Counted from the first letter of the stretch, positions 1-8,551 are shown. The stretch is 64,000 nt of DNA from Amycolatopsis sacchari (GCF_900114035.1 NZ_FORP01000019.1:62001-126000), one strand, 5' to 3'. Made by a program: numbers and translations. The notes: generated by a model from the letters alone, not told the origin.

Positions 1-344
1 GTTTCCTCCGGCAGGTGGCCGACCGGCAGTGGCCGGTGCAGCTGGGCGAACACGTCACCGCGGAGGTCGACGACGGCGATCGTCGCGTGCCGCTGCCCGA
101 CGTCGGCGACCAGCGCGGTGCGCCCGGTGTCGTCCGCCGCGAGCACCTGGGCCGGGCGCCCGCCGTTCGAGGCGCGCAATCCGGTCTGCCGCACGAGCCG
201 GTGGCGCTGCAGCACGTCGAGCCGCTCCACCATCGTCGCGCGGGACAACCCGATGCGGTCCTGGAGTTCCTGCCTGGTCAACGGCCCCTCGGCGCGGAGC
301 ACGGCGAGGATGTGCCCGGCGGAGGTCGGCGGCGGCGTGCGCAT
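1..344 (-). CDS. ROK-family transcriptional regulator (3' end beyond window)
   Basis: The minus strand is open from an ATG at 344 to the window edge (114 codons). Residues 10-60 form a winged helix-turn-helix (ILAVLRAEGPLTRQELQDRI, then LSRATMVERL). This is followed by a GGRPA hinge and the start of the ROK sugar-kinase-like fold (ADVGQRHATIAVVDL, the phosphate-binding segment). ROK regulators (NagC/XylR type) bind a sugar ligand and usually repress adjacent uptake genes. The gene diverges from the sugar ABC operon starting at 424 and is its likely regulator. GGGAGAG lies about nine bases before the ATG. The C-terminal sensor domain, including any zinc-binding motif, is outside the window, so the ligand cannot be read. 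Confidence 0.85.
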   Translation of the reverse strand, partial: MRTPPPTSAGHILAVLRAEGPLTRQELQDRIGLSRATMVERLDVLQRHRLVRQTGLRASNGGRPAQVLAADDTGRTALVADVGQRHATIAVVDLRGDVFAQLHRPLPVGHLPEE

Positions 345-423
345 GTTGACAGGCTCTCCCGGAGAGACTTATGTTCAATTACCTGACAGAAGTCTAACCG
401 GCCCCGGAAGCGGAGAGAGACAG
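345..423 (+). promoter_or_regulatory. Divergent promoter region of ROK gene and sugar operon
   Basis: This 79-base gap contains a good housekeeping promoter for the rightward operon: TTGACA at 346-351 and TATGTT at 370-375, 18 bases apart. The -35 box abuts the start codon of the divergent ROK gene, so the repressor could control both directions from one site. The sequence around 376-395 is A/T-rich compared with its surroundings and is the likely operator zone, but no clear palindrome was seen. Confidence 0.5.
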
Positions 424-1749
424 ATGCGCGCGGCCCGCCTGCCCGGCAGCGGCCCGACCCGTCGCACCGTCCTGCGGGGACTCCTCCTGGCGGGCACGGC
501 TTCGCTGGCCTCCGGGTGCGTCGGTTTCGCGACGACCGGCGCGGGCGGCACGGTGTTCCTGTCGACGCAGTTCCGGCCGGTCGCGGAGGCCGAGAACTTC
601 CGCCGGTTCCTCCGCAAGGCGCACCTCGACGGGGTCAGCTACGTCACGATCGAGGAAGGGCCGTTCGCGAGCCAGGTGCAGAGCCAGGTCTCGGCCGGGC
701 GCACCCAGGTCGGTCTCCTCGGCGGCTCCCACAGCGACCTCGCGCCGCTGGCCGGGAAGTACCTCGAAGACGTCACGCCGGTGCTGGCCGGGCTCGGCGA
801 GCGCGGCATCCCGCAGGAGTACCTGACGCTCGCGAAGGCCGGCACGCCGCAGACCTGGTACGTGCCGTGGGCGCAGGCCACGTTCGTGCTGGCCGCGCAC
901 GAGGAGGCGCTGGCGCACCTGCCGCCCGGCGCGGACCCGGAGTCGCTCACGTACGACCAGCTGCTGGACTGGGCCATCGCCGCGCGGCAGGCGGCGGGGC
1001 GACCGCTGCTGGGCCTGCCCGCCGGCCCGAAGGGGCTCATCCACCGGTTCCTGCAGGGTTACCTGCTGCCGTCCTTCACGGGCGGCCAGATCACCACGTT
1101 CCGCTCGCCGGAGGCCGTCACGGCGTGGGAGTACCTGCGTGAGCTGTGGCGCAACTGCAGCCCGTCGAGCACCAACTACGACTTCCTGCAGGAGCCGCTG
1201 GCCTCCGGCGAGGTGCGGTTCGGCTGGGACCACGTCGCCCGGCTGGTCGACGCGCCCAAGCAGGACCCCGGCAAGTGGCGGATGCTGCCCGCGCCACGCG
1301 GTCCGAAGGGGCTCGGGTACATGGCCGTGGTGCTGGGGCTGGCGATTCCCAAGGGCAGCACCGATCCCGAGCAGGCGCAGCGGGTGATCACGGCGTTGTC
1401 GGCGAAGGAGACGCAGGTCGAGCTGTTGCGGTCCAACGGTTTCTTCCCCGTCGTCGACGTCGAGATCCCGCGTGACCTGCCGCCCGCCCTCCAGCTGGAG
1501 GCCGACGCCGTGCGCAGGCAGCGTGACGCGCAGGGCGGCATCCTTTCGCTGCTGCCGGTCGGCCTCGGCACGCGCGAGGGCGAGGTGACGAAGGCGTTCA
1601 AGGACTCCTTCCAGCAGATCGTGCTCGGTGGTGCCGATATCCGCTCCACTTTGGACAAGCAGGCGGGGGTGCTGCGCAAGGTGTTCGACGACCTCAAGGT
1701 GCCGTGCTGGGCGCCCGACCCGCCGTCGGCCGTCTGCGAGGTGGCGTGA
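424..1749 (+). CDS. Sugar ABC transporter substrate-binding lipoprotein, Tat-exported
   Basis: A 441-residue family-1 extracellular solute-binding protein. The ATG at 424 is preceded by GGAGAGAGA. The N-terminus carries a twin-arginine signal (RR at 13-14, followed by TVLRGLLLAG) and a lipobox (LASGC, Cys32). The mature protein should therefore be exported folded and anchored to the outer face of the membrane. Residues 40-430 fit the MalE/UgpB type (for example FRRFLRKAHLDGV and the later LRSNGFFPVV). It is the first gene of a five-gene run in which every junction overlaps by one or four bases. The sugar is not readable from the sequence; the glycosidase at the end of the operon suggests a small glycoside such as glucosylglycerate. 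An open frame extends upstream to 118, but it runs through the divergent ROK gene and has no start signal. Confidence 0.85.
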   Translation: MRAARLPGSGPTRRTVLRGLLLAGTASLASGCVGFATTGAGGTVFLSTQFRPVAEAENFRRFLRKAHLDGVSYVTIEEGPFASQVQSQVSAGRTQVGLLGGSHSDLAPLAGKYLEDVTPVLAGLGERGIPQEYLTLAKAGTPQTWYVPWAQATFVLAAHEEALAHLPPGADPESLTYDQLLDWAIAARQAAGRPLLGLPAGPKGLIHRFLQGYLLPSFTGGQITTFRSPEAVTAWEYLRELWRNCSPSSTNYDFLQEPLASGEVRFGWDHVARLVDAPKQDPGKWRMLPAPRGPKGLGYMAVVLGLAIPKGSTDPEQAQRVITALSAKETQVELLRSNGFFPVVDVEIPRDLPPALQLEADAVRRQRDAQGGILSLLPVGLGTREGEVTKAFKDSFQQIVLGGADIRSTLDKQAGVLRKVFDDLKVPCWAPDPPSAVCEVA

Positions 1750-2567
1750 TGCGCCTGCGTGGACCGTGGCTGCTGCTCCTGCCCTCGATCGTGTTCATGC
1801 TGGCGTTGTTCGGCTGGCCGCTCGTGCAGGCGCTGATCTCGGCGTTCAGCGAGGGCGCCGGCGCGTGGGAACGGCTCTTCACCGACGCGTACTTCCTGCG
1901 AGCGCTGCGGAACACGCTGCTGCTGATCGTCATCGTGGTGCCGGTGCAGCTCGTGCTCGCGGTCGCGATGGCGCTGCTCGTGCAGGCCCGGCCGCGGTTC
2001 CTGGCCGGGCACTTCTACCTGTGGACCATCCCGCTCGCGGTGTCGGAACTGGCCGCCGGCCTGGTGTGGCTGTCGGTGTTCGACAGCCGTGGCTACCTGA
2101 ACTCGCTGCTCGCCTCGCTCGGGCTGCCGACGGTGCAGTGGCTCAACTACACCAGCACCGGCACGATGCTGCTGGCCGTCGTGATCGCCGAGGTGTGGCG
2201 GGCGACGTCGCTGGTCTTCGTGATCGTCGTCGCCGGGATCCAGCTGGTCCCGCGTGACTACGACGAGGCCGCGCAGGTGTTCGGCGCGTCGTGGTGGCAG
2301 CGGCTGCGGCACGTGACGCTGCCGCAGCTCGGGCCGAGCCTCCAGGTCGCGCTCATCCTGCGCACGATCCTCGCGCTGCAGGCGTTCGCCGTGGCGCAGG
2401 CGCTCACCGGCCGCGACTTCCCGCTGCTCGTCGGGGAGACCTACCAGTGGTATGTGAACCTGCAGAACCCGCCGGTCGCCAGCGCGGCCGCGCTCGTGGT
2501 GCTGGTGCTCTCGCTCGGCACGGCCGTGCTGTACCTGCGGTCGATGCGGAACAGGGCGGCGGCATGA
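1749..2567 (+). CDS. Sugar ABC transporter permease (MalF/UgpA type)
   Basis: A 272-residue inner-membrane permease with six predicted helices, beginning MRLRGPWLLLLPSIVFML. The EAA cytoplasmic loop that contacts the ATPase is visible near residue 180 (EAAQVFGASWWQRLRHVTLP). The start is fixed by TGATG: the upstream stop (1747-1749) shares its last base with this ATG, indicating translational coupling. It pairs with the next permease to form the heterodimeric channel of a CUT1 carbohydrate importer. The length is slightly short for MalF but normal for the UgpA/LacF group. Confidence 0.88.
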   Translation: MRLRGPWLLLLPSIVFMLALFGWPLVQALISAFSEGAGAWERLFTDAYFLRALRNTLLLIVIVVPVQLVLAVAMALLVQARPRFLAGHFYLWTIPLAVSELAAGLVWLSVFDSRGYLNSLLASLGLPTVQWLNYTSTGTMLLAVVIAEVWRATSLVFVIVVAGIQLVPRDYDEAAQVFGASWWQRLRHVTLPQLGPSLQVALILRTILALQAFAVAQALTGRDFPLLVGETYQWYVNLQNPPVASAAALVVLVLSLGTAVLYLRSMRNRAAA

Positions 2568-3406
2568 TCCTCCCCGAGATCGACCGCGCCCCGCTGCGCC
2601 GCCGCCGGTGGCGGGCCATCGGCGTCCAGGTCGCCTGCATCGTGATCACGGTGTTCATGCTGCTGCCGATGGTCCTCATCGGACTGACCGCGGTGTCGTC
2701 CCCGGCCGCGCTGCTGGAGTTCCCGCGCCCGTTCATCCCGAGCGGGTTCTCCGCCGACACGCTGCTGGCGTTCGTCCAGGCCACCGGCACGATCCCCGCG
2801 CTGGGCAACTCGCTGCTCGCCGGGGTCTACACCGTGCTGCTCTCGCTCCTCGTGGGCGCGCCCGCCGGGTACGCGCTGGCGCGCTACGCTTTCCGCGGCA
2901 AGGACACCTACCAGGTGTTCATGCTCCTCGCCCGCGCGCTGCCGATCGTGGTGCTGTCGGTGCCGCTCGCCACGCTGTTCCTGAACGCCGGGGTGTACGA
3001 CACGGTGTTCGCGGTGACACTGCTGCACACCACCCTGGCCATGCCCACCACGGTGCTGATCAGCGCGAGCGTGTTCGTTTCGGTGCCCACGGACGTCGAG
3101 GAGGCGGCCCGCGTGTTCGGCTGCAGCCGGTTCGAGGCGGCGCGGCGGGTCGTGTTCCCGCTCGCCGCGCCCGGCCTCGCGGCGGCGTCGATCTTCACGT
3201 TCGTGTTGTCGTGGAACGAGATCCTCGGCGCGGCGGTGATCACGCTGGGCCACCGCACGCTGCCGGCGCAGGTGCTGGCCTCGCTCGGCGAGGCGCCGCA
3301 GACGTACCGGTTCGCCGGCGGGTTCGCGTTGATCCTGCCCGCGCTCGTGTTCATCTTCGTGATGCGCCGGTACCTGGTGAACATGTGGGGGACGACGCTG
3401 CGATGA
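2564..3406 (+). CDS. Sugar ABC transporter permease (MalG/UgpE type)
   Basis: A 280-residue permease with six predicted helices. It starts at the ATG inside the ATGA overlap with the preceding permease. The cytoplasmic EAA loop is present near residue 190 (EEAARVFGCSRFEAARRVVF). A short arginine-rich N-terminal cytoplasmic tail precedes the first helix, as in MalG-type partners. With the 1749 gene it should form the translocation pore. It is cotranscribed with the binding protein and ATPase, and no terminator-like structure separates them. Confidence 0.88.
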   Translation: MILPEIDRAPLRRRRWRAIGVQVACIVITVFMLLPMVLIGLTAVSSPAALLEFPRPFIPSGFSADTLLAFVQATGTIPALGNSLLAGVYTVLLSLLVGAPAGYALARYAFRGKDTYQVFMLLARALPIVVLSVPLATLFLNAGVYDTVFAVTLLHTTLAMPTTVLISASVFVSVPTDVEEAARVFGCSRFEAARRVVFPLAAPGLAAASIFTFVLSWNEILGAAVITLGHRTLPAQVLASLGEAPQTYRFAGGFALILPALVFIFVMRRYLVNMWGTTLR

Positions 3407-4476
3407 GCGAACTGATCGTGCACGAGCTGGTCAAGACCTACCCCGGCGGTACGCAGCGGGCCACCGACGAGGTGTCGCTGCACGTCGCCGACGGCGAGTT
3501 CCTGGTGCTGCTCGGCCCGTCCGGCTGCGGCAAGACGACGTTGCTGCGCATGGTCGCGGGCCTGGAGACGCCGGACTCGGGGCAGGTGGTGATCGGCGGC
3601 AAGGACGTCACGTACCTGGAACCGCGGCGCCGCAACCTGTCCATGGTGTTCCAGTCCTATGCGGTGTTCCCCAACAAGAAGGTCTACGACAACATCGGCT
3701 TCGGGCTGAAGGTCCGCGGGGCGCCCGCCGACGAGATCCGGCGCAAGGTCGAATGGGCGGCGGACCTGCTGCAGCTGCGGCCGTACCTCGACCGTTACCC
3801 GGCGAAGCTCTCCGGCGGCCAGCGGCAGCGCGTCGCCGTCGCTCGCGCCATCGTCGTCGACTCCGACCTGCTGCTGATGGACGAACCACTGTCCAATCTA
3901 GACGCTTTGCTGCGGTTGTCCTTCCGCGCCGAGCTGAAGAAGCTGGTGTCGGAACTGGGTATCACGACGCTGTACGTGACCCACGACCAGGTGGAAGCGC
4001 TTTCCCTGGGGGACAGGGTGGCCGTCATGCGCGAAGGACGCGTCGTGCAGGCCGGGCCGCCGACCGAGGTGTACGCCCAGCCCGCGGACACGTTCGTCGG
4101 CGGGTTCCTCGGCAGCCCGCCGATGAACTTCCTGCGTGGCGCCGTGGACGGCACGCACGTCGACTTCGGCGGGCAGTCGCTGCCGCTGCCGTCGGCGCTC
4201 ACGTCCTTTTCCGGCAAGGAAATCCTTCTGGGAATCCGGCCCGAGGCCATCACCGTCGACACTGGGGAGACGGGTCTGCACGCGGCGGTCGAGGTGTTCG
4301 AACCACTGGGGTCCTCGACACTGCTCACCACGGAAGTCGCCGGTCAGGTGCTCAAGGTGCAGGCACCGGCCGACTTCCGCGCCGAACCCGGCGAACGGCT
4401 CGCGCTGCGGCTGCCGCCGGAGCGGTGCCGGTGGTACGACCCCGAAACCCAGTTGTTGTTGGAGGCCCAGGAATGA
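3403..4476 (+). CDS. Sugar ABC transporter ATPase (UgpC/MsmK type)
   Basis: A 357-residue CUT1-class ATPase. Walker A is GPSGCGKT (38-45), the signature is LSGGQRQRVAVARA (from 136), Walker B is LLLMDEP (near 157-163), and the switch histidine lies in THDQVEAL. The C-terminal 110 residues form the TOBE/MalK-like regulatory domain (LLGIRPEAITV). It begins at the ATG of an ATGA overlap with the second permease. In many actinobacteria one shared MsmK ATPase serves several importers; here a dedicated ATPase sits inside the operon. Confidence 0.9.
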   Translation: MSELIVHELVKTYPGGTQRATDEVSLHVADGEFLVLLGPSGCGKTTLLRMVAGLETPDSGQVVIGGKDVTYLEPRRRNLSMVFQSYAVFPNKKVYDNIGFGLKVRGAPADEIRRKVEWAADLLQLRPYLDRYPAKLSGGQRQRVAVARAIVVDSDLLLMDEPLSNLDALLRLSFRAELKKLVSELGITTLYVTHDQVEALSLGDRVAVMREGRVVQAGPPTEVYAQPADTFVGGFLGSPPMNFLRGAVDGTHVDFGGQSLPLPSALTSFSGKEILLGIRPEAITVDTGETGLHAAVEVFEPLGSSTLLTTEVAGQVLKVQAPADFRAEPGERLALRLPPERCRWYDPETQLLLEAQE

Positions 4477-5858
4477 CGGTGGACGCCACGCGCACGACGG
4501 AGAGCTCTCCCGGCGATAGACGGCCGGTCCGCTTCACCGAGCCCGCGCTGGCGGCCAGGGCGGCCCGGGTGTTGCGGGACAACGACACCGGTGCCGTCAT
4601 CACGGCCGCGCCGAGGCTCTACCCGCACATGTGGAGCTGGGACGCCGCGTTCATCTCCATCGGCCTGGCCCGGCTGGACGTGCAGCGCGCCATCGCCGAG
4701 CTGGACACCCTGTTCGCCGCGCAGTGGCGCAACGGGATGGTGCCGCACATCGTCTTCACCGACGACGACGCCTACTTCCCCGGCCCCGACCGGTGGGGCA
4801 CCGACACCGCGCCCGACGGGCCGCGGAACGTGCGCACGTCCGGCATCTGCCAGCCGCCGGTGCACGCGATCGCGGTGCGCCGCGTGCTCGACATCGCGCG
4901 CCGCTCCGGGCCGAACGACCGCCTCGACGCCGAACGCTTCGCCCGCCGGATCTGGGCGAAGTTGTACGCGTGGCACCGCTGGCTCGTCGAGTACCGGACG
5001 CCGGGGTCGAGCGGGCTCATCGCCATCGTGCACGGCTGGGAGTCCGGAATGGACAACTCGCCGCGCTGGGACGTGCCCTACGACGCGGTGCACCCCGGCG
5101 CCGCGCTGCCGCCGTACGTGCGCAAGGACGTCCGGCTGGTCGGCGATCCCGGCGAGCGGCCGACCGACCGCGAGTACGACCGGTACCTGTGGCTGATCGA
5201 GGAGATGCGCCGCGCGGGCTACGACCAGCGCAAGATCGTCAGCGGGTCCAGCTTCCTCGTCGGGGACGTGTTCATCACCGCGTTGTTCGCGATGTCCTGC
5301 GACGTGCTGATCGAGCTGGGCGAGGAGTTCGGGCAGGAGCCGGAGCAGCTGGCCGACCTGGCGGACTGGGCCGCCAAGGCACGCGCCGCGGTCGCGGGCA
5401 GCTGCCACTCGGTGTCGGGGATGGCGCGCGACCGCGACCTGCGCACCGGCCGCTGGCTGGACACGCAGACGATCGCGGGGTTCTCGCCCCTGCTGTGCGG
5501 CGGCGCGCCGGACGACGTGCAGCTGCGCCTGCTGTCGCTGCTGGACAGCGACCGCTGGTGCGGGCACCCGGACCTGCTGGCCCCGGTGCCGCCGTCGGTG
5601 TCGCCGATGCGCCCCGGCTTCAACCCGAGGCAGTACTGGCGCGGTCCACAATGGCCGGTGGTGGTGTGGCTGTTCAGCTGGGCCTTCGAGCGCCGCGGCT
5701 GGCACGAACGGGCGAGGAAGCTGCGGGACGGCGGCATCAGGCTCACGGAGGACGGCTCCTTCGGCGAGTACTACGAGCCGTTCACGGGCGAACCGCTGGG
5801 CAGCACGGACCAGTCCTGGACGGCCGCCGTAGTGCTCGACTGGCTCTGCGGCTTCTGA
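4473..5858 (+). CDS. GH63-type glycosidase, probable glucosylglycerate/mannosylglycerate hydrolase
   Basis: A 461-residue (alpha/alpha)6-barrel hydrolase. The motifs WSWDAAF (54-60), GWESGMDNSPRWD and NPRQYWRGPQWPVVVWLF are typical of GH63 and related trehalase-fold enzymes. The length matches the compact bacterial glucosylglycerate hydrolases described in mycobacteria (about 445 residues). There is no signal peptide, so it should act in the cytoplasm on the imported sugar. It begins at the ATG of an ATGA overlap with the ATPase and is the last gene before a strong terminator. The family assignment is solid. The exact substrate (glucosylglycerate, mannosylglycerate or another alpha-glycoside) is inference from size and operon context. 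Confidence 0.75.
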   Translation: MTVDATRTTESSPGDRRPVRFTEPALAARAARVLRDNDTGAVITAAPRLYPHMWSWDAAFISIGLARLDVQRAIAELDTLFAAQWRNGMVPHIVFTDDDAYFPGPDRWGTDTAPDGPRNVRTSGICQPPVHAIAVRRVLDIARRSGPNDRLDAERFARRIWAKLYAWHRWLVEYRTPGSSGLIAIVHGWESGMDNSPRWDVPYDAVHPGAALPPYVRKDVRLVGDPGERPTDREYDRYLWLIEEMRRAGYDQRKIVSGSSFLVGDVFITALFAMSCDVLIELGEEFGQEPEQLADLADWAAKARAAVAGSCHSVSGMARDRDLRTGRWLDTQTIAGFSPLLCGGAPDDVQLRLLSLLDSDRWCGHPDLLAPVPPSVSPMRPGFNPRQYWRGPQWPVVVWLFSWAFERRGWHERARKLRDGGIRLTEDGSFGEYYEPFTGEPLGSTDQSWTAAVVLDWLCGF

Positions 5859-5945
5859 GTACGAAGAGGGCCTGCGCGTTCGCTCGTGCGGGGGTTGGAG
5901 CGCCACGCCCCGCATCCCCAGCCCACTCGAGTGCCTGAACACGAA

Positions 5946-5977
5946 AAAGGGGCCCGCACAACCATGCGGGCCCCTTT
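5946..5977. terminator. Bidirectional intrinsic terminator between convergent operons
   Basis: A perfect 13-base-pair stem (AAAGGGGCCCGCA, complement at 5965-5977) with a six-base loop CAACCA. The A-run on one side and T-run on the other let it act in both directions. It lies between the glycosidase stop (5858) and the gluD stop (5989). Confidence 0.9.
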
Positions 5978-5988
5978 CCGTACCGGGA

Positions 5989-6861
5989 TCAGCCTGCCTT
6001 GAGGTCGGCTTCGAGGGCGATCTCCTCGGCCTTCGTGTCCGTACCCGCCAGGTGCTTCTTGCTGCGCCGGTTGCGCCGCTCCAGGTACGTGGCGAGCGCG
6101 GTGAGCAGCAGGCACAGCACGATGTAGATCGCCGCGACGACGAGCGTCGACGGCACGATCGGCCTGCCGAACTGGCCCTGCGTGCCGATGTAGCGCGCGT
6201 AGTACAGCAGCTCCTGGTACGTCACCACGAACCCGAGCGCCGTGTCCTTGAGCAGCACCACCAGCTGGCTGATGATCGTCGGCAGCATCGACCGGATCGC
6301 CTGCGGGATCAGGACGAGCGTCATCACCTGGGTCTTGCCCATGCCCAGCGCGTACGCGGCCTCGCTCTGGCCCTTCGGCAGCGCCTGGATGCCGGCGCGG
6401 AACACCTCCGCCAGCACCGAGCCGTTGTACAGCGTCAGCCCCAGCACCACGGCCATGAACGACGACATCTGGATGCCCAGCGCCGGCAGGCCGAAGAAGA
6501 ACAGGAACATCAGGATCAGCAGCGGGATGGCGCGGAACAGCTCGACGATGAAGGTCGAGATCCCGCGCACCCACGCGTGGTCCGACAACCGCCCCGCCGC
6601 GAAGACCGCACCGAAGATCAACGCCAGCACCGCACCCAGCGCGAACGCCTTGAGGGTGAACAACAACGCGTTCGCGAGGTCGCGCTGGACCTGCGCGTAC
6701 TCCAGCCATTCCCAGCGGCGCGCGGTGAACTGCCCGCTGTCGTAGAAGCGATAGACGATGAACGCGAGTACCGCCGCCACCACCAGGATGCCGATGACCG
6801 CGAACAGGCGGTACCGCATCCGGGCGCGCGGCCCGGGGATGTCGAACAGGACGTTGCTCAT
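5989..6861 (-). CDS. gluD: Glutamate ABC transporter permease GluD
   Basis: A 290-residue polar-amino-acid permease of the HisM type. After an arginine-containing N-terminus it has several membrane segments and the characteristic loop GQSEAAYALGMGKTQVM, which docks the ATPase. The charged C-terminal tail (RRNRRSKKHL) is cytoplasmic. The start is the ATG at 6861, which overlaps the gluC stop by four bases; an open frame continues upstream but is the shadow of gluC. Together with GluC it forms the membrane channel for glutamate. It is the last gene of gluABCD, read leftward from 9304, and is followed by the terminator at 5946-5977. Confidence 0.88.
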   Translation of the reverse strand: MSNVLFDIPGPRARMRYRLFAVIGILVVAAVLAFIVYRFYDSGQFTARRWEWLEYAQVQRDLANALLFTLKAFALGAVLALIFGAVFAAGRLSDHAWVRGISTFIVELFRAIPLLILMFLFFFGLPALGIQMSSFMAVVLGLTLYNGSVLAEVFRAGIQALPKGQSEAAYALGMGKTQVMTLVLIPQAIRSMLPTIISQLVVLLKDTALGFVVTYQELLYYARYIGTQGQFGRPIVPSTLVVAAIYIVLCLLLTALATYLERRNRRSKKHLAGTDTKAEEIALEADLKAG

Positions 6862-7505
6862 CGGGACACGCTCCACCGCTTCTCGAAGGCACGCTGGACC
6901 AGCGACAGGACCGCGACCAGGATGATGAACCCGAGCGCGACCCACAGCAGGCCGACCAGCTGGTTGTCCCCGCGCTCGGCGAGGTACTGCCGGATCGCGC
7001 CCGCCTCGACCACGTTGAACCCGGCGGCGATCGTGGTGTTCTTCAGCAGCGCGATGAGCATGCTCATCAGCGGCGGCACCACCGAGCGCACCGCCTGCGG
7101 CAGCACGATCTGGCCCAGCACCTGGGTGAACGACAGGCCCAGCGCCCGCGCCGCCTCGGCCTGGCCGACCGGCACGGTGTTGATGCCGGAGCGCACGACC
7201 TCGCAGATGAACGCCGACGTGTAGATCGTCAGCGAGACCACCGCGGCCGTGAAGTAGCTGAGCTTGACCACGTCCAGCAGCGGGTACGCGAAGACCAGGA
7301 ACGCGAACACCAGCGTCAGCGGCGTGTTGCGCAGGATCGTCACGTACACCGTGCCGACCGCGCGGAACACCGGGACGGGGCTCACGCGCAGCATCGCCAG
7401 GAACGTGCCGAAGACCAGGCTCGCCACCGCCGCGATGACGAAGAGCTTGATCGTGGTCAGGAAGAACGGACCATAGAGGTCCAGGTTGTCGAGCAGGACG
7501 TCCAT
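6858..7505 (-). CDS. gluC: Glutamate ABC transporter permease GluC
   Basis: A 215-residue HisM-type permease beginning MDVLLDNLDLYGPFFLTT. The ATPase-contact loop is GQAEAARALGLSFTQVL, near residue 125. GGGGAAGG lies about five bases before the ATG at 7505, which decides the start over an upstream in-frame ATG at 7574. It sits between gluB and gluD, and its 3' end overlaps gluD by four bases, so the two permeases are translationally coupled. The C. glutamicum gluABCD order is the same. Confidence 0.88.
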   Translation of the reverse strand: MDVLLDNLDLYGPFFLTTIKLFVIAAVASLVFGTFLAMLRVSPVPVFRAVGTVYVTILRNTPLTLVFAFLVFAYPLLDVVKLSYFTAAVVSLTIYTSAFICEVVRSGINTVPVGQAEAARALGLSFTQVLGQIVLPQAVRSVVPPLMSMLIALLKNTTIAAGFNVVEAGAIRQYLAERGDNQLVGLLWVALGFIILVAVLSLVQRAFEKRWSVSR

Positions 7506-7537
7506 CGGGCCTTCCCCGCCGCGGGTCGAATCAACGA

Positions 7538-7572
7538 GGCCGGTGGGCGCTCGGCACGAGCACCCACCGGCC
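7538..7572 (-). other. Intercistronic hairpin after gluB
   Basis: A 15-pair stem (7538-7552 with 7558-7572, one U-G wobble in the transcript) with a five-base loop. It lies 11 bases after the gluB stop and has no U-tract. Such structures after binding-protein genes protect the upstream message or partly stop transcription, giving more binding protein than permease. That role is inferred from position. Confidence 0.6.
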
Positions 7573-7583
7573 ACTGCCGGAAA

Positions 7584-8498
7584 TCAGTATCGCTGGATGG
7601 TGGGCTTGGTCGCGGTCGAACCCGACTTGCCCAGGGTGGCGTCGTAGATCTTCTGCCACGTGCCGTCGTCCAGCGCGGCCTGCAGCAGGTCGTCGATCTT
7701 GTTGCGCAGCACCGAGTCGTCCTTGTTCAGGCCGATGCCGTACGGCTCGGTCGAGAACGGCTCGCCGACGACCTTCAGGGTGTCGGGGTCCTGCGCGGCG
7801 AAGCCCTTGAGGATCGCGTCGTCGGTCGTGACGGCGTCCACCTCCTTGGTGTTCAGCTTCTCGACGCACTGCGAGTACTTCTGGAACTCGACGATGTTGC
7901 CCGGCTCGGTCAGGCCCTGGTCGCGCACGCGCTGGATCGGGGTCGACCCGGTCACCGAGCAGACCTTCTTGCCCTTCAGGGTGTCCTTGCCGGTGATCGA
8001 GTTGTCGTCCTTGCGCACCAGCAGACCCTGGCCCGCCTGGAAGTACGGGCCCGCGAACGACACCTGCTGCTTGCGCTTGTCGGTGATCGTGTACGTGCCG
8101 ACGTAGTAGTCGACGGTGCCGTTGGCGATGGCCGCCTCGCGCGCACCGGAGTCGACGGTCTGGTAGGTGATCTTGCTTTCGTCGTAGCCGAGTCCGGCCG
8201 CGACGAGCTTCGCGATCTCGATGTCGAAGCCCGCGTACTTGCCCGTCGTCGGGTCCTTCTGGCCGAGGCCGGGCTGGTCGTCCTTGACGCCGATGGTCAG
8301 ACCGCCCTTGCCCTTGATCTTGGCGAAGGTCGCCGAGCCGGGCAGGTCCACGTTCTGCGCCACCGTGTAGGACGGCGTGGCCGCGGAGTTGGCGCCCGAG
8401 TCGCCGGTGCCGCCGCTGGACGGCGTGCCCTCCTTGCCGCAGGCGGTCAGCGCGAGCGCGCCGACCAGCAGCCCTGCCGCCAGGGTGCGGATCCTCAT
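7584..8498 (-). CDS. gluB: Glutamate-binding lipoprotein GluB
   Basis: A 304-residue periplasmic-binding-protein family 3 lipoprotein. The signal peptide ends in the lipobox LTAC (Cys20), followed by a Gly/Ser/Thr-rich linker. The binding-fold motifs start near residue 68 (GGLTIGVKDDQPGLG) and include YAGFDIEIAKLVAAGLG. It captures glutamate outside the membrane and delivers it to GluCD. Its gene is set apart from gluA (53 bases) and gluC (78 bases) by gaps that each contain a hairpin. This is consistent with separately tuned high expression of the binding protein. Confidence 0.9.
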   Translation of the reverse strand: MRIRTLAAGLLVGALALTACGKEGTPSSGGTGDSGANSAATPSYTVAQNVDLPGSATFAKIKGKGGLTIGVKDDQPGLGQKDPTTGKYAGFDIEIAKLVAAGLGYDESKITYQTVDSGAREAAIANGTVDYYVGTYTITDKRKQQVSFAGPYFQAGQGLLVRKDDNSITGKDTLKGKKVCSVTGSTPIQRVRDQGLTEPGNIVEFQKYSQCVEKLNTKEVDAVTTDDAILKGFAAQDPDTLKVVGEPFSTEPYGIGLNKDDSVLRNKIDDLLQAALDDGTWQKIYDATLGKSGSTATKPTIQRY

Positions 8499-8525
8499 TC
8501 GAACTTCCCTGCTTCCTCTGGTGGG

Positions 8526-8544
8526 GCGGCGCGCGTCGCGCCGC
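8526..8544 (-). other. GC-rich hairpin between gluA and gluB
   Basis: A perfect 8-pair stem (GCGGCGCG with CGCGCCGC) around a three-base loop CGT. It lies in the 53-base gap between gluA and gluB. There is no U-tract, so it is more likely an mRNA-processing or stability element than a full terminator. Confidence 0.5.
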
Positions 8545-8551
8545 GGACTTC

